From positions 1 to 34,471 of the forward strand of contig NZ_OY730253.1 in the NCBI RefSeq assembly GCF_963422545.1: a stretch of 34,471 nt of DNA, written 5' to 3'. Positions 15,517 to 23,517 of this stretch are shown piece after piece. A program made the position numbers and the translations under genes. This stretch comes from an uncultured Flavobacterium sp. Its GTDB lineage: Bacteria; Bacteroidota; Bacteroidia; Flavobacteriales; Flavobacteriaceae. Position 1 is the stretch's first letter. Every line of letters begins with the position of its first letter. The notes beneath the pieces are model-generated. The model searched no databases, was not told where the DNA came from, and saw only the letters and a list, made by a program, of their open reading frames with translations.

Positions 15517-17778
15517 TTACAGTTTTAAAATCGGGATTGTGATAGAACTGTTTGTGTACCATTTTATTTTAAGAGGTTCTTTAGCGTCGGCAATTGTTTC
15601 GTCGCTAACATTTTTGCCTGAACCGTAATTTACTTCCCAATTTGGATTTTTATTTGCACCCAAAGCAATTACAATCTTACTTCCTTTTTGCAATTCTTTA
15701 GAGATAATATAATTTTGATCCAACTCAATTTTCTCTATTTTATTAGGAGTCAGGAGTTGTCTTTTTGTTCTGTCTTTTGCAAGACTTGCTCTATGTAAAT
15801 TGTTTGTTAAAGCGAAATAATGACCATCGACGGTTTTCTCGTAAAGTTGTATTTCTATATCTAAATCCTTTTTATTAATACTGATTTGTAAAGATGCTTT
15901 TATTGAACCACTTATAATTGTAGCTTCTTTAAGTGGATCACTTTCAAAAATCATTAATTGTTTTTCGGTTCTTAAAATAGTATCTATAACTCTTGGAAAA
16001 CCCGAAACAAAATCATCCTGATAAAGATTAATTTCTGAGCGATCTTTAAAATCAACGGTTTGATTAATCGCAATAGGCTTTTTAGGAGCTGTTTTTTGTA
16101 AGGAGTATTTTGAGTTGGTATTGTTAAGATAAAAAGTAATTTCCTGATTGTGCATTTTGTCTAAAGTAGCAACGCTTTTCCATTCATTTTTACCCATGAT
16201 TTCAAAGTTTACTTTGTCTTTTAAAACCTCCGGACGTTTGCCTTCTTTTAAAATGTAATCAAACCATTGAAAAATTATAGCATTTATCGGAATTGGAGCT
16301 ACCTCATCAAGGGTGTAACCTCCTAATATTTTTCTGGGATATCCTTGTGAACCACCATGATCGTACGGACCAATAATTAGATAGTAATTGTCGGTTTTGT
16401 TGTATTTACGATATTGGTTATAGTAATACATTGCCCCAATCTGATCATCGTCATAATATCCGGTTGTGCTTAAAATTGGAATATTAATGTTGGCAAAAGC
16501 TTCTTTTTGTGGGGTCATATTTTGCCAGTAAGCATCATAAGCCGGATGATCTAACCATCTTTGAAATAATGGGGAGGGATTTCCTTCTATTTTATCTAAG
16601 GAACGAAAGCTAGAGCCATTTTTATAATATTGCGTAAAAATATCGTCCCATTTTTTGCTGTTTTGAAAGCTGGTTAAATCAGTTAATTTATTGTTGGCTA
16701 CAAAATGAATCCATCTTAAAGCGTAGGTCATAAAAACTCCATTTTGAGTTGGAAAATCAATTCCCGCACCTACAGATACCAGCGGAACTATTGTTTTTAG
16801 AGCAGGATGTACTTTTTTTACCGCACTCCATTGACTAAAGCCCAGATAACTCCCGCCATAAATACCAATTTTGCCATTGCACCAAGGCTGTTTGCTAATC
16901 CAGTCTAAGATATAATAAGCATCATCGCCATCGTGTTCGTAAGGTTCAATTGGGTCATTACTCAATCGCTTTCCTCGTGTATTTGCGACAAAACCCACAT
17001 ATCCCATTCTGGCAATTTCCTTGCAGTCTGTTCGTTCATTTCCTGCATAAATATTGTACATCATTACAACAGGTTGTGGTTCAGATATATTTCTATTTCT
17101 CACCATAGAGCCCGAAATTGTGCTTCCGTTGGGTAAAGTAATGATAATATTGTTGTCTATAATATAATTTTCGGCTTCTATTTTTGCTATTTCTTGTTTG
17201 GCAGGGGCAAGGCTTTTACTGTAAACTACATATTTAGAATAGGCTTTGCATAATAGAGCAGCATTTTCAAGGCTAATACTGTCATTAGCCTGAGATTCTT
17301 TTAGTTTATTTTCATATTGTTCTTTGATTTCGCTTAGTTCTATATCAAATAAACCTTCTGCCCAGGTTTTTCCGTCAGTAACAAAACTATCATATAAAGT
17401 CTTGAATTCAGACATGTAAATCTGATCAAACTCTGCTTTTGTTTTAGGATTTTTGACAATAGTATTTGCATAGGTTCTATAATGAAAACCAAAAGGTTTA
17501 TTTGCAATAGTATCGCCCATAATCTCTTGCGTATAAGCACGCATTGTTTGTTTCATAACTTTATAATCCCCGGCTACAAAATTTATTCGGGCATAGTTGT
17601 CCAGATAAGTTGCGCGATTCGAATTAGAGTAAATTGGAACAATCTTTTTGGCTAATAGTGTCAGATTTTTAGAAAGATTAAGACTGTCACTATAATTACT
17701 TTTTGGAAAGTATATTTTTTGCGAATTGCTAATTTGTACCGTTAAGCAAAGCAGTATTAAGAGGAGTATATTTTTCAT
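15517..17778 (-). CDS. Secreted CocE/NonD-family (X-Pro dipeptidyl-peptidase-like) hydrolase
   Basis: A 753-residue exported protein (signal MKNILLLILLCLTVQISNSQ). Residues about 30-205 are a helical N-terminal region. The alpha/beta-hydrolase core (about 210-490) contains the nucleophile motif GGSYLG with Ser310, a candidate acidic residue in TGYYDDDQIG and His474 in PYDHGG. A C-terminal beta-sandwich of the PepX_C type follows (about 510-750, with SGSIKASLQISINKKDLD). CocE/PepX relatives hydrolyse esters or N-terminal Xaa-Pro dipeptides, or activate beta-lactams; which applies is not clear. It is the first gene of a two-gene unit with the 2H phosphoesterase. An alternative name is S15-family peptidase. 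Confidence 0.88.
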   Translation of the reverse strand: MKNILLLILLCLTVQISNSQKIYFPKSNYSDSLNLSKNLTLLAKKIVPIYSNSNRATYLDNYARINFVAGDYKVMKQTMRAYTQEIMGDTIANKPFGFHYRTYANTIVKNPKTKAEFDQIYMSEFKTLYDSFVTDGKTWAEGLFDIELSEIKEQYENKLKESQANDSISLENAALLCKAYSKYVVYSKSLAPAKQEIAKIEAENYIIDNNIIITLPNGSTISGSMVRNRNISEPQPVVMMYNIYAGNERTDCKEIARMGYVGFVANTRGKRLSNDPIEPYEHDGDDAYYILDWISKQPWCNGKIGIYGGSYLGFSQWSAVKKVHPALKTIVPLVSVGAGIDFPTQNGVFMTYALRWIHFVANNKLTDLTSFQNSKKWDDIFTQYYKNGSSFRSLDKIEGNPSPLFQRWLDHPAYDAYWQNMTPQKEAFANINIPILSTTGYYDDDQIGAMYYYNQYRKYNKTDNYYLIIGPYDHGGSQGYPRKILGGYTLDEVAPIPINAIIFQWFDYILKEGKRPEVLKDKVNFEIMGKNEWKSVATLDKMHNQEITFYLNNTNSKYSLQKTAPKKPIAINQTVDFKDRSEINLYQDDFVSGFPRVIDTILRTEKQLMIFESDPLKEATIISGSIKASLQISINKKDLDIEIQLYEKTVDGHYFALTNNLHRASLAKDRTKRQLLTPNKIEKIELDQNYIISKELQKGSKIVIALGANKNPNWEVNYGSGKNVSDETIADAKEPLKIKWYTNSSITIPILKL

Positions 17779-17821
17779 AAACAGAAATCTATTTTGTGGT
17801 ATTGTCTTGATTTTGTGTTAT

Positions 17822-17829
17822 CAAAAATA
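17822..17829 (-). promoter_or_regulatory. Putative -7 element of the CocE-type gene
   Basis: On the minus strand this reads TATTTTTG, an exact TAnnTTTG match, 43 bp upstream of the start codon. No clear -33 TTG is present at the usual distance. Confidence 0.4.
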
Positions 17830-17939
17830 CTATAAATTTCTTATTAATCGGGTCGCATTATTCTCTATTTAAATTGAAATAAAATGATTCTGAATCAATT
17901 ATAGACGGATTAATCCCAATAGCTGTCGAGATCCGGTAC

Positions 17940-18254
17940 CTAAATTTTTCCTTTAAGATATAATCTATGTTCTATTTCTGATTTTAGTAAACCGCTTCCG
18001 CCGCCAAAATGCTCAATTACTTCAACATCGGGCTGTTGTTTCAAACAAAAACTGGTAAACTCTTTTTCGATATGATCTTCGATTCCGGAACTCAAAAGAA
18101 CAATGTCGATTTTATGATTTTGAAAATATTCCTGAGCTAGTTTTTCATCGCTGAAGCCAACCGCATTCCAATTTTCGTATGCATTTACCAATCTAAGTAA
18201 GATCTCCAGAATAGGCTGGTTTTTTCCGAGTATTAAAAATTCAAATGTTTTCAT
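17940..18254 (-). CDS. Small receiver-like protein lacking the usual phosphorylation site
   Basis: A 104-residue cytoplasmic protein with alternating beta and alpha segments resembling a response-regulator receiver: EFLILGKNQPILEILLRLV, then AQEYFQNHKIDIVLLSSG, where a true receiver would have its phosphorylated aspartate just after IDIVLL, then DVEVIEHFGGGSG. The N-terminal acidic pair, the phosphoacceptor and the lysine are missing, so it is probably not phosphorylated. It could be a degenerate receiver or simply a Rossmann-like fold. It is alone, preceded by a palindromic repeat 22 bp upstream of its start. Confidence 0.65.
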   Translation of the reverse strand: MKTFEFLILGKNQPILEILLRLVNAYENWNAVGFSDEKLAQEYFQNHKIDIVLLSSGIEDHIEKEFTSFCLKQQPDVEVIEHFGGGSGLLKSEIEHRLYLKGKI

Positions 18255-18275
18255 TTTTTAGATTCTAAGGTTCTA

Positions 18276-18293
18276 TCCCGATAGCTATCGGGA
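18276..18293. repeat. Dispersed palindrome TCCCGATAGCTATCGGGA
   Basis: A perfect 18-bp palindrome, identical to the core of the hairpin at 2114-2157. Degenerate relatives occur at 6212-6229 and near 17911-17931. Here it lies in the presumed 5' leader of the receiver-like gene. Confidence 0.7.
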
Positions 18294-18763
18294 CTAAGTT
18301 TCTGAGTTTGTGAGTTGTCATGCTCTTAGTAACTCTAAAAACTAATTTACTTGACAAATGTATTTCATAAATTATAGTTTCAACTTAATCTAGGACAAGA
18401 AAAGGTACTAAATTATTATCCTGAAGCGTCGGGACCGAGTTTTTTTGTTGATCTAAAATAGCACTGTTTAGTGATTTTAGAGGTTTGATGACTTATAATC
18501 TTAGTCATTTTTTAAATATTTGTTAAAACATATTTCTAACTTGATCGGAAACAATGAATTAGAATTTATGGGTAATAAAAAATGGTTTTTTTTGGGCAAA
18601 ATGAGGAAAGCCGTAATGAAGTCATAAAAGTTGCATGTAGTTTTGTGCTATAGAAGAGAAAAAATGAAATGCTTTTTGCCTTTTTAAACGTCTTATTTGA
18701 TTCTATGTTAAACTGTTTTTGGAGAAACAATTTTTTTATTACAATGAAAATTGGGCGTATTCA
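18294..18763. other. Intergenic stretch without a recognisable gene
   Basis: No ORF of credible composition on either strand. A GC-richer scrap near 18425-18440 (gaagcgtcgggaccgag) looks like decayed repeat sequence. The stretch leads into the isolated promoter at 18764. Confidence 0.4.
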
Positions 18764-18793
18764 TTTGATCGTGGGTAGCTTTGTATAAATTTG
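18764..18793 (+). promoter_or_regulatory. Isolated promoter of a candidate small RNA
   Basis: TTTG at 18764-18767 and TAAATTTG at 18786-18793 (exact TAnnTTTG), with 18 bp between TTG and the -7 element. Transcription would start near 18799. No coding sequence follows before the terminator at 18822-18869. Confidence 0.55.
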
Positions 18794-18798
18794 CAAGA

Positions 18799-18869
18799 GT
18801 ACAAACTGTCTAATTTTTACAGGGTTTTTAGAGTTGTTATTTTTAACTGACTTTAGAAACCCTTTTTTT
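18799..18869 (+). ncRNA. Candidate small RNA (about 70 nt)
   Basis: Between the isolated promoter and a terminator there is room for an approximately 70-nt transcript without an ORF. The terminator pairs 18822-18833 with 18851-18862 (12 bp, two G-T pairs), has an inner GTTA/TAAC stem and ends in seven T residues (18863-18869). It could be a true regulatory RNA, or the leader and attenuator of a gene now lost, since a pseudogene lies just beyond. Confidence 0.4.
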
Positions 18870-18934
18870 GTTTTATTACATTCAAATACCAACGGTTGAA
18901 ACCGCGGGCTATAAAATTGAATCTCGTCGAAATT

Positions 18935-19182
18935 TTATTGTTTTAATAATGTTTGTGCTTTTAGCCATTCTTTAAGATCTCTGATCTAATATTTACTGGT
19001 GTCGCTAACACCTAAACCAAAGCCATGTTCCCCTTTTTCATAAATATGCAATTCTGCCGAACCCCCATTTTTTTAAGAGCTAAATAATAATTGATCCTGT
19101 TTTCAGGTAAAACCAAAGTATCATCTGTAGTATGAATCAAAAAGGTTGGAGGCGTTTGTGTGGTTACTTTAAAAAAATAATC
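18935..19182 (-). pseudogene. Decayed C-terminal part of an alpha/beta-hydrolase (carbohydrate esterase type)
   Basis: The minus strand encodes TTQTPPTFLIHTTDDTLVLP and INYYLALKKMGV, the acid region of esterase/prolyl-oligopeptidase-like hydrolases. A one-base deletion near 19060 then shifts the frame. In the new frame AELHIYEKGEHGFGLG carries the catalytic-histidine region. A TAG at 18986-18988 interrupts it where the family usually has tryptophan, and the frame continues DLKEWLKAQTLL to a TAA at 18935. The N-terminal two thirds, including the nucleophile, are missing; upstream of about 19182 the sequence changes to a GC-rich repeat. Relatives are acetyl-xylan or feruloyl-type esterases. It is non-functional as read. 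Confidence 0.75.
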
Positions 19183-19191
19183 AGTTAAAAT

Positions 19192-19226
19192 CTGCGTCTT
19201 CGCGAAGCGAATCCGCGTCACCCGCG
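19192..19226. repeat. GC-rich repeat fragment at the pseudogene junction
   Basis: A strikingly GC-rich patch in AT-rich DNA, containing the palindrome CTTCGCGAAG (19198-19207) and repeated GCG-T units. It abuts the truncated end of the esterase pseudogene, suggesting the deletion or insertion took place here. Confidence 0.5.
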
Positions 19227-19349
19227 TACTATTTTTTGCCAGTAGGTGAGCATAGCAGAAAACATAGAAATAATAAAAGTAATATGCAGTTATGTGTTAG
19301 TTTTTTTATTCGATGTTCTTGATCTAAACTAAACTTTTAGACAAATTAA

Positions 19350-19381
19350 TTGGAATATAAAAATTTAAAACTATATTTTTG
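19350..19381 (+). promoter_or_regulatory. Promoter of the uxaB transcription unit
   Basis: TTG at 19350-19352, a 21-bp spacer, then TATTTTTG at 19374-19381 (exact TAnnTTTG). Transcription should start near 19387. The operator candidate at 19380-19393 overlaps the -7 element and start point. The resulting leader to uxaB would be about 340 nt and includes the small remnant ORF at 19454. Confidence 0.65.
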
Positions 19382-19393
19382 CAATCGATTACA
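19380..19393. promoter_or_regulatory. Candidate LacI-family operator at the uxaB promoter
   Basis: TGCAATCGATTACA is a near-perfect palindrome centred on ATCGAT. It matches 22397-22410 (TGTTATCGATTACA) at 12 of 14 positions. Its position over the transcription start fits repression by the LacI-type protein at 21306-22334. Confidence 0.6.
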
Positions 19394-19453
19394 TTATTTG
19401 GTTTTTGAGAAACTGAAACAAGTACAAGAGGCAATAATGTACTTTATGATCGT

Positions 19454-19663
19454 GTGCATAGCTCGATGACAATTATTGAAAAAGGACTTATTGATTGGGA
19501 GAAAGTTCCGGAAGGAGCAAATCATACCAATTCCTTATTTAAGAATGTTTTTTTAGATTTTAGAAATTGTAACAGAGCATTACGCTTTCAAAATAAACCT
19601 TGTCATTCCCCACAGCAAGATTTATTTTATTCTTACAAGTGTAATGTTTCTTTTACAGCTTAA
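19454..19663 (+). other. Possible gene remnant in the uxaB leader
   Basis: A 69-codon frame with a GTG start. The open frame extends upstream to about 19411, and the first part (STRGNNVLYDRVHSSMTIIE, then KGLIDWEKVPEGANHTNSLF) has natural protein-like composition. From about residue 35 on (RALRFQNKPCHSPQQ) it does not. It lies downstream of the uxaB promoter, so it may be the decayed first gene of the operon, frameshifted partway. The family is not recognised and it may not be translated. Confidence 0.3.
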
Positions 19664-19728
19664 GAATTTCTAATAAAACGAATAAGGTATTTATTGGAGG
19701 TATTTTATAACACTTTTAAAAAAGTATA

Positions 19729-21195
19729 ATGGAAAAAATAAACAGATCAAACACGGAATTTTCAAAAAGACTTCCGATTAAAATAGTTCAATTTGGCGGA
19801 GGTAATTTTTTAAGAGCTTTTGTAGAATATGCTTTTCAGAAGCTAAACCAAAAAGCTGATTTTAATGGCGGAATTGCCGTTGTACAATCTATTAATAAAG
19901 ATTTAGCCAATATAATTAATGCTCAGGATGGCTTGTATACTTTATTCATGAAAGGAGTAAAAAAAGGAGAGGAAATTCAGGAAAAAGAATTGATTACCAA
20001 TATTGTAAAAGCGATTGATCCTTATGCTTCTTTTCAGGAATTTTTGGCTTTAGCCAAAGAAGAAGAATTAGCTTTTGTCATCTCAAATACAACCGAAGCC
20101 GGAATCAAATATATAAAATCTGACCGCCTTACAATGCAGCCACCGGTTTCTTTTCCTGCAAAATTAACGGTACTTTTATATGAAAGATTCAAATATTTTA
20201 ATGGTGATAAATCGAAAGCTTTAACCATTATTCCTTGTGAGTTAATTAATTATAATTCAGATGTTTTAAAGGAAATTGTTTTGAAATATTGTACCGATTG
20301 GAATTTAGAATCTGATTTTAAATTATGGGTAATAAATGATTGTTCTTTCCATAATACTTTGGTGGATAGAATTGTACCGGGATATCCAAAAGATCAAATA
20401 GAAGAATATAATAGTCAATTATCATATAAAGATGATTTGATTGTAAGTGCCGAAAATTTCTTTTTATGGGTAATCGAAGGCGATGATAAATTGAAGGCGA
20501 AACTTCCGTTTGAAAAAACAGATTTAGATGTAAAAATCGTGGCCGATATGCAGCCTTATCGCACTCGAAAAGTTAGAATTTTAAATGGAGTACACACTGT
20601 AATGGTTCCGTTCTCCTTGCTTTGTGGAAACGAAACCGTAAAAGAAACTCTTGATAATGCCTTTACGGGTGATTTTATAAACAAAGTGATTTTTGATGAA
20701 ATTAACGAAACCTTGAATATAGATAAAGCGGAATTAAGAAGTTTCGCTGAAGAAATATTAGATCGTTTTAGAAATCCTTTTATTAAACATTTATTATCAT
20801 CGATTGCCTTAAATTCCATTTCTAAATTCAAAGTTCGTGTATTGCCAAGTTTAACAGGATATGTTGCGATTCACCACAAACTTCCGGTTCATTTAACGTT
20901 TGCTTTTGCGACTCTAATTCGTTTCTATAAAGGAACATGGAAAGGGGAGACTTTACCGGTTAATGACAGCGAGGATATTGTTACTTTTTTCAGCGAACTT
21001 TGGAAATCTGAAGATTATACTAAAATAGCGCAACTTACTTTGCAAAATAAAAACTTTTGGGATGAAGATTTAAGCTTAATTCCTTCATTAACAGAAGCTA
21101 TTGCAATAGCATTAGAAGAAATTGATACAAATGGTGTAGAGCAAGGTTTTGTCAATTTTCAAAAACAAATTTTTCCTTTCTTTTCTACCATATAA
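19729..21195 (+). CDS. uxaB: Tagaturonate reductase (altronate oxidoreductase)
   Basis: A 488-residue cytoplasmic enzyme of the mannitol-dehydrogenase/polyol long-chain family. It reduces D-tagaturonate to D-altronate with NADH in galacturonate breakdown. The N-terminal Rossmann part shows KIVQFGGGNFLRAFVEYAFQ and later VISNTTEAGI; the C-terminal domain contains RILNGVHTVMVPFSLLCGNE, typical of UxaB. Length matches the family (about 480-490). Confusion with mannonate or fructuronate reductase (UxuB) is possible, but the GGGNFLRAF and NTTEAGI motifs favour UxaB. Regulation by the convergent LacI-type repressor is suggested by the shared operator. The partner enzymes UxaC and UxaA are not in the window. 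Confidence 0.88.
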   Translation: MEKINRSNTEFSKRLPIKIVQFGGGNFLRAFVEYAFQKLNQKADFNGGIAVVQSINKDLANIINAQDGLYTLFMKGVKKGEEIQEKELITNIVKAIDPYASFQEFLALAKEEELAFVISNTTEAGIKYIKSDRLTMQPPVSFPAKLTVLLYERFKYFNGDKSKALTIIPCELINYNSDVLKEIVLKYCTDWNLESDFKLWVINDCSFHNTLVDRIVPGYPKDQIEEYNSQLSYKDDLIVSAENFFLWVIEGDDKLKAKLPFEKTDLDVKIVADMQPYRTRKVRILNGVHTVMVPFSLLCGNETVKETLDNAFTGDFINKVIFDEINETLNIDKAELRSFAEEILDRFRNPFIKHLLSSIALNSISKFKVRVLPSLTGYVAIHHKLPVHLTFAFATLIRFYKGTWKGETLPVNDSEDIVTFFSELWKSEDYTKIAQLTLQNKNFWDEDLSLIPSLTEAIAIALEEIDTNGVEQGFVNFQKQIFPFFSTI

Positions 21196-21282
21196 GTTAT
21201 ATAAGTTCATTTAACAATGAGTTTTTTTTACCATTAAGAAATAAGCACAAAACTTAAATTTCCTTATATAACTTATATGGTA
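21186..21282. terminator. Inverted repeat between uxaB and the lacI-type gene
   Basis: Arms 21186-21205 and 21263-21282 are perfect 20-bp reverse complements separated by 57 nt. The left arm contains the uxaB stop codon, and the right arm is followed by an A-rich run. As the only structure between two convergent genes it probably ends both transcripts, although the loop is unusually long and the stem very AT-rich. Confidence 0.5.
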
Positions 21283-21305
21283 AAAAAATATATGATTTAA
21301 AAGCT

Positions 21306-22334
21306 TTAAAAGTTAGTTTTAGACGAAGATTTACGAATGTGTAATTCCGGTGAAAGAACTACCTTTTTTTCGATTTTAATGGTGTTGGTTTTGTCCACTT
21401 GCTCTAAGAAAACGCGTGCAGACATTTTGCCCATTTCAAGTGGTGACTGATCAACAGAAGTTATGGATAATTCCATGAATTTGGTAAAAGGCTCATTACT
21501 AAAACCTGCTACACAAAACTCGTTTGGAATACTGATATTTCGTTCTTTTAATTCCTGAATGGCACCTAAAGCTGCAAAATCACTCGAAGAAAATAAAGCA
21601 TCAGGAGGCGTTTCTAAATGTAATAAAGTATCGATCGCTTCTTTTCCGGCTTCAACACTACTTTTGGTGCGAATAACGTATTCTTCTTTAAAAGTTATTC
21701 CGTTATCTAATAAAGCCTGTTTGTATCCTAAAAAACGATTTTTGAAAATTTCAAGAGACTGATCTCCGGAAAAATGAGCAATATATCTGCAACCTTCATC
21801 AATAAGATGTTTTGTTGTAATGTATCCGCCTTTAAAGTCATTGATTGTTACAGAGCTTACACCATCAATATGTTTGCTTCTGTCAAAAAAGATTAAAGGA
21901 ACATTTTTCTCTAAAACATTCTGAAAAGCGCTATCATTTTCGTTAGTCACATCAGTAACCGACATAATAATACCATCTACTTGCGCATCTATTAAGGCAT
22001 ATAAATTTTCATTTTCTCTTTTTGGATCTTCATGAGTTTGACAAATAATAACCTTATAACCATGTGGATGTAATTCTTCTTCGACACCTCTAATTACCGA
22101 AGCAAAGAAGTTACTATCAATACGCGGTACAATTACACCTATATTATTACTACGGCCACTTTTTAAAGCTAATGCCAGTTTGTTTTGCTTGTAGTTCATT
22201 GCTGCAGCGGTTTTGAGTACCAGCTCACGAGTACTTTCTTTAATCTTCGGGTTGTTGTTTAAAGCCCTTGAAACAGTAGCAGCAGTGATATTTAATTTTT
22301 CAGCAATATCATAAATGGTTGTTTTTTCGCTCAT
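21306..22334 (-). CDS. LacI-family transcriptional repressor
   Basis: A 342-residue regulator. The N-terminal helix-turn-helix and hinge helix are clear: TIYDIAEKLNITAATVSRAL, NPKIKESTRELV and NYKQNKLALALKSGRS. A periplasmic-binding-protein-like effector domain follows (NIGVIVPRIDSNFFASVIRG, VDGIIMSVTD, PLIFFDRS, PDALFSSSDFAALGAIQ, ISIPNEFCVAGFSNEP). The ligand is probably a uronate intermediate, given the convergent uxaB gene and the matching operator candidates at both promoters. It has its own promoter (22364-22371) and is likely autoregulated. Confidence 0.93.
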   Translation of the reverse strand: MSEKTTIYDIAEKLNITAATVSRALNNNPKIKESTRELVLKTAAAMNYKQNKLALALKSGRSNNIGVIVPRIDSNFFASVIRGVEEELHPHGYKVIICQTHEDPKRENENLYALIDAQVDGIIMSVTDVTNENDSAFQNVLEKNVPLIFFDRSKHIDGVSSVTINDFKGGYITTKHLIDEGCRYIAHFSGDQSLEIFKNRFLGYKQALLDNGITFKEEYVIRTKSSVEAGKEAIDTLLHLETPPDALFSSSDFAALGAIQELKERNISIPNEFCVAGFSNEPFTKFMELSITSVDQSPLEMGKMSARVFLEQVDKTNTIKIEKKVVLSPELHIRKSSSKTNF

Positions 22335-22363
22335 TCAAGAAGTGTTTCAGATTAATTACCAGA

Positions 22364-22371
22364 CAAAAATA
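22364..22371 (-). promoter_or_regulatory. -7 element of the lacI-type gene
   Basis: On the minus strand this reads TATTTTTG, an exact match, 30 bp upstream of the start codon. The -33 position has TTT instead of TTG. The operator candidate at 22397-22410 lies just upstream. Confidence 0.5.
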
Positions 22372-22396
22372 CACTTTTTTATTATCAGCTATAAAT

Positions 22397-22410
22397 TGTT
22401 ATCGATTACA
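22397..22410. promoter_or_regulatory. Candidate LacI-family operator upstream of its own gene
   Basis: TGTTATCGATTACA, a near-palindrome matching 19380-19393 at 12 of 14 positions. It lies upstream of the -7 element of the lacI-type gene, consistent with autoregulation. Confidence 0.55.
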
Positions 22411-22474
22411 TAATAAAGCATGCTCTGAAAATGGTGGCGGAAAAGTAGTGGTTCCTAATGGTAAATATTTTCTT

Positions 22475-23491
22475 TTATTTAAGAATGCTTCCTTTTTTGG
22501 TTAACGTTTTTTTTATAAAATCCTGTGATGGTTTTCTTTTAAAGAGCGTATAGTATTTAGAGCAAAAATAACTTAGTTTGCTATAATTTAGTTCGTAGAT
22601 AATTGCAGTCAATGTTTCGTAATCACCACTTCGCAGTAATTTATTGGCATGGATCATTTTTTCTTTTATAAAGAGATTGTTTGGAGTATCATGAAAACGC
22701 TTTTTAAAAACCATTTTATATTTTGAAGATGACATTCCTGCCATTTTAGATAAAAAGGGTACTGATGGAAAAGGATTATTTAGGTTCTGTAAAAGATACA
22801 TTTGTGTTTTTGTAACAGCTTGTATTTCGGCATCAGAAAATTCATTTTTCTCAGTAGTTGAATTTTCATGTCTGTTTAAAAAATTACCTAACAATTTTAA
22901 TGAAACACCTTTTAAATATGGATCAAACGATGCATCAAAGATTGATTTATCCATTATTGATTTAATTAATAAAATACTGTTACTATCTATTGTATCATGG
23001 TAATAAAGAGACTTTTTAGGTGCCTTAATTTTTCTGATGCCATATTCTCCATCTGGATGATTTTTAATCAATTGCTTCAGTAATTTTTTGTCAACAAGGA
23101 TACGTAAGGCAACCGTTCGGTCACCTACTCCGGGTTTAAAAGAGCTTTCAGTCTGATTGTCTATTACAGCAAGGCTTAAATGATCGGTTGAACCAATTTC
23201 ATAATCAACATTATCAATTTTGAGGATATTAACATGTTGACTCAAATCAAAATGGAATATATAGAGCTCATTTTCAGATTGCAGTCTATTAATGACTATA
23301 GGTTCATTTAATACAAAATCCATAAATAATGCCGAGATTCCAGGTGTGATCTGAGTAAAAAACGAGTTTCCAGAACCAAGGGCTTCCGGAATATGGATAA
23401 TTTTATTATTGATAAGTTTTCCATCCATCTTTTTAACTAGCTCATGCTGCCATTCTGGAGTTAAACTATAGAAATGAGTAAAGTTCTTCAT
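22475..23491 (-). CDS. AraC-family regulator (tandem paralogue 2)
   Basis: A 338-residue protein. The N-terminal 200 residues form an unassigned sensing region with FTHFYSLTPEWQHELVKKMDGK at the start. The C-terminal AraC domain (about 230-335) has VPFLSKMAGMSSSKYKMVFK as the first helix-turn-helix and LTAIIYELNYSKLSYFCSKY plus KRKPSQDFIKK as the second. The second motif is less canonical than usual (ELNYSKLSYFCSKYY). It is 26 bp downstream of a paralogous regulator on the same strand, and the two share the same layout of N-terminal segments, so they probably arose by tandem duplication. Targets are unknown. Confidence 0.85.
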   Translation of the reverse strand: MKNFTHFYSLTPEWQHELVKKMDGKLINNKIIHIPEALGSGNSFFTQITPGISALFMDFVLNEPIVINRLQSENELYIFHFDLSQHVNILKIDNVDYEIGSTDHLSLAVIDNQTESSFKPGVGDRTVALRILVDKKLLKQLIKNHPDGEYGIRKIKAPKKSLYYHDTIDSNSILLIKSIMDKSIFDASFDPYLKGVSLKLLGNFLNRHENSTTEKNEFSDAEIQAVTKTQMYLLQNLNNPFPSVPFLSKMAGMSSSKYKMVFKKRFHDTPNNLFIKEKMIHANKLLRSGDYETLTAIIYELNYSKLSYFCSKYYTLFKRKPSQDFIKKTLTKKGSILK

Positions 23492-23517
23492 AAAATTAGG
23501 AGTGGTGTTTAGAAAAC

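Noticed and set aside
19012..19221. 69-codon ORF as an intact small gene
   Set aside because: Its N-terminus is translated from a GC-rich repeat and its C-terminus is out of frame with the esterase family; it is part of a pseudogene.
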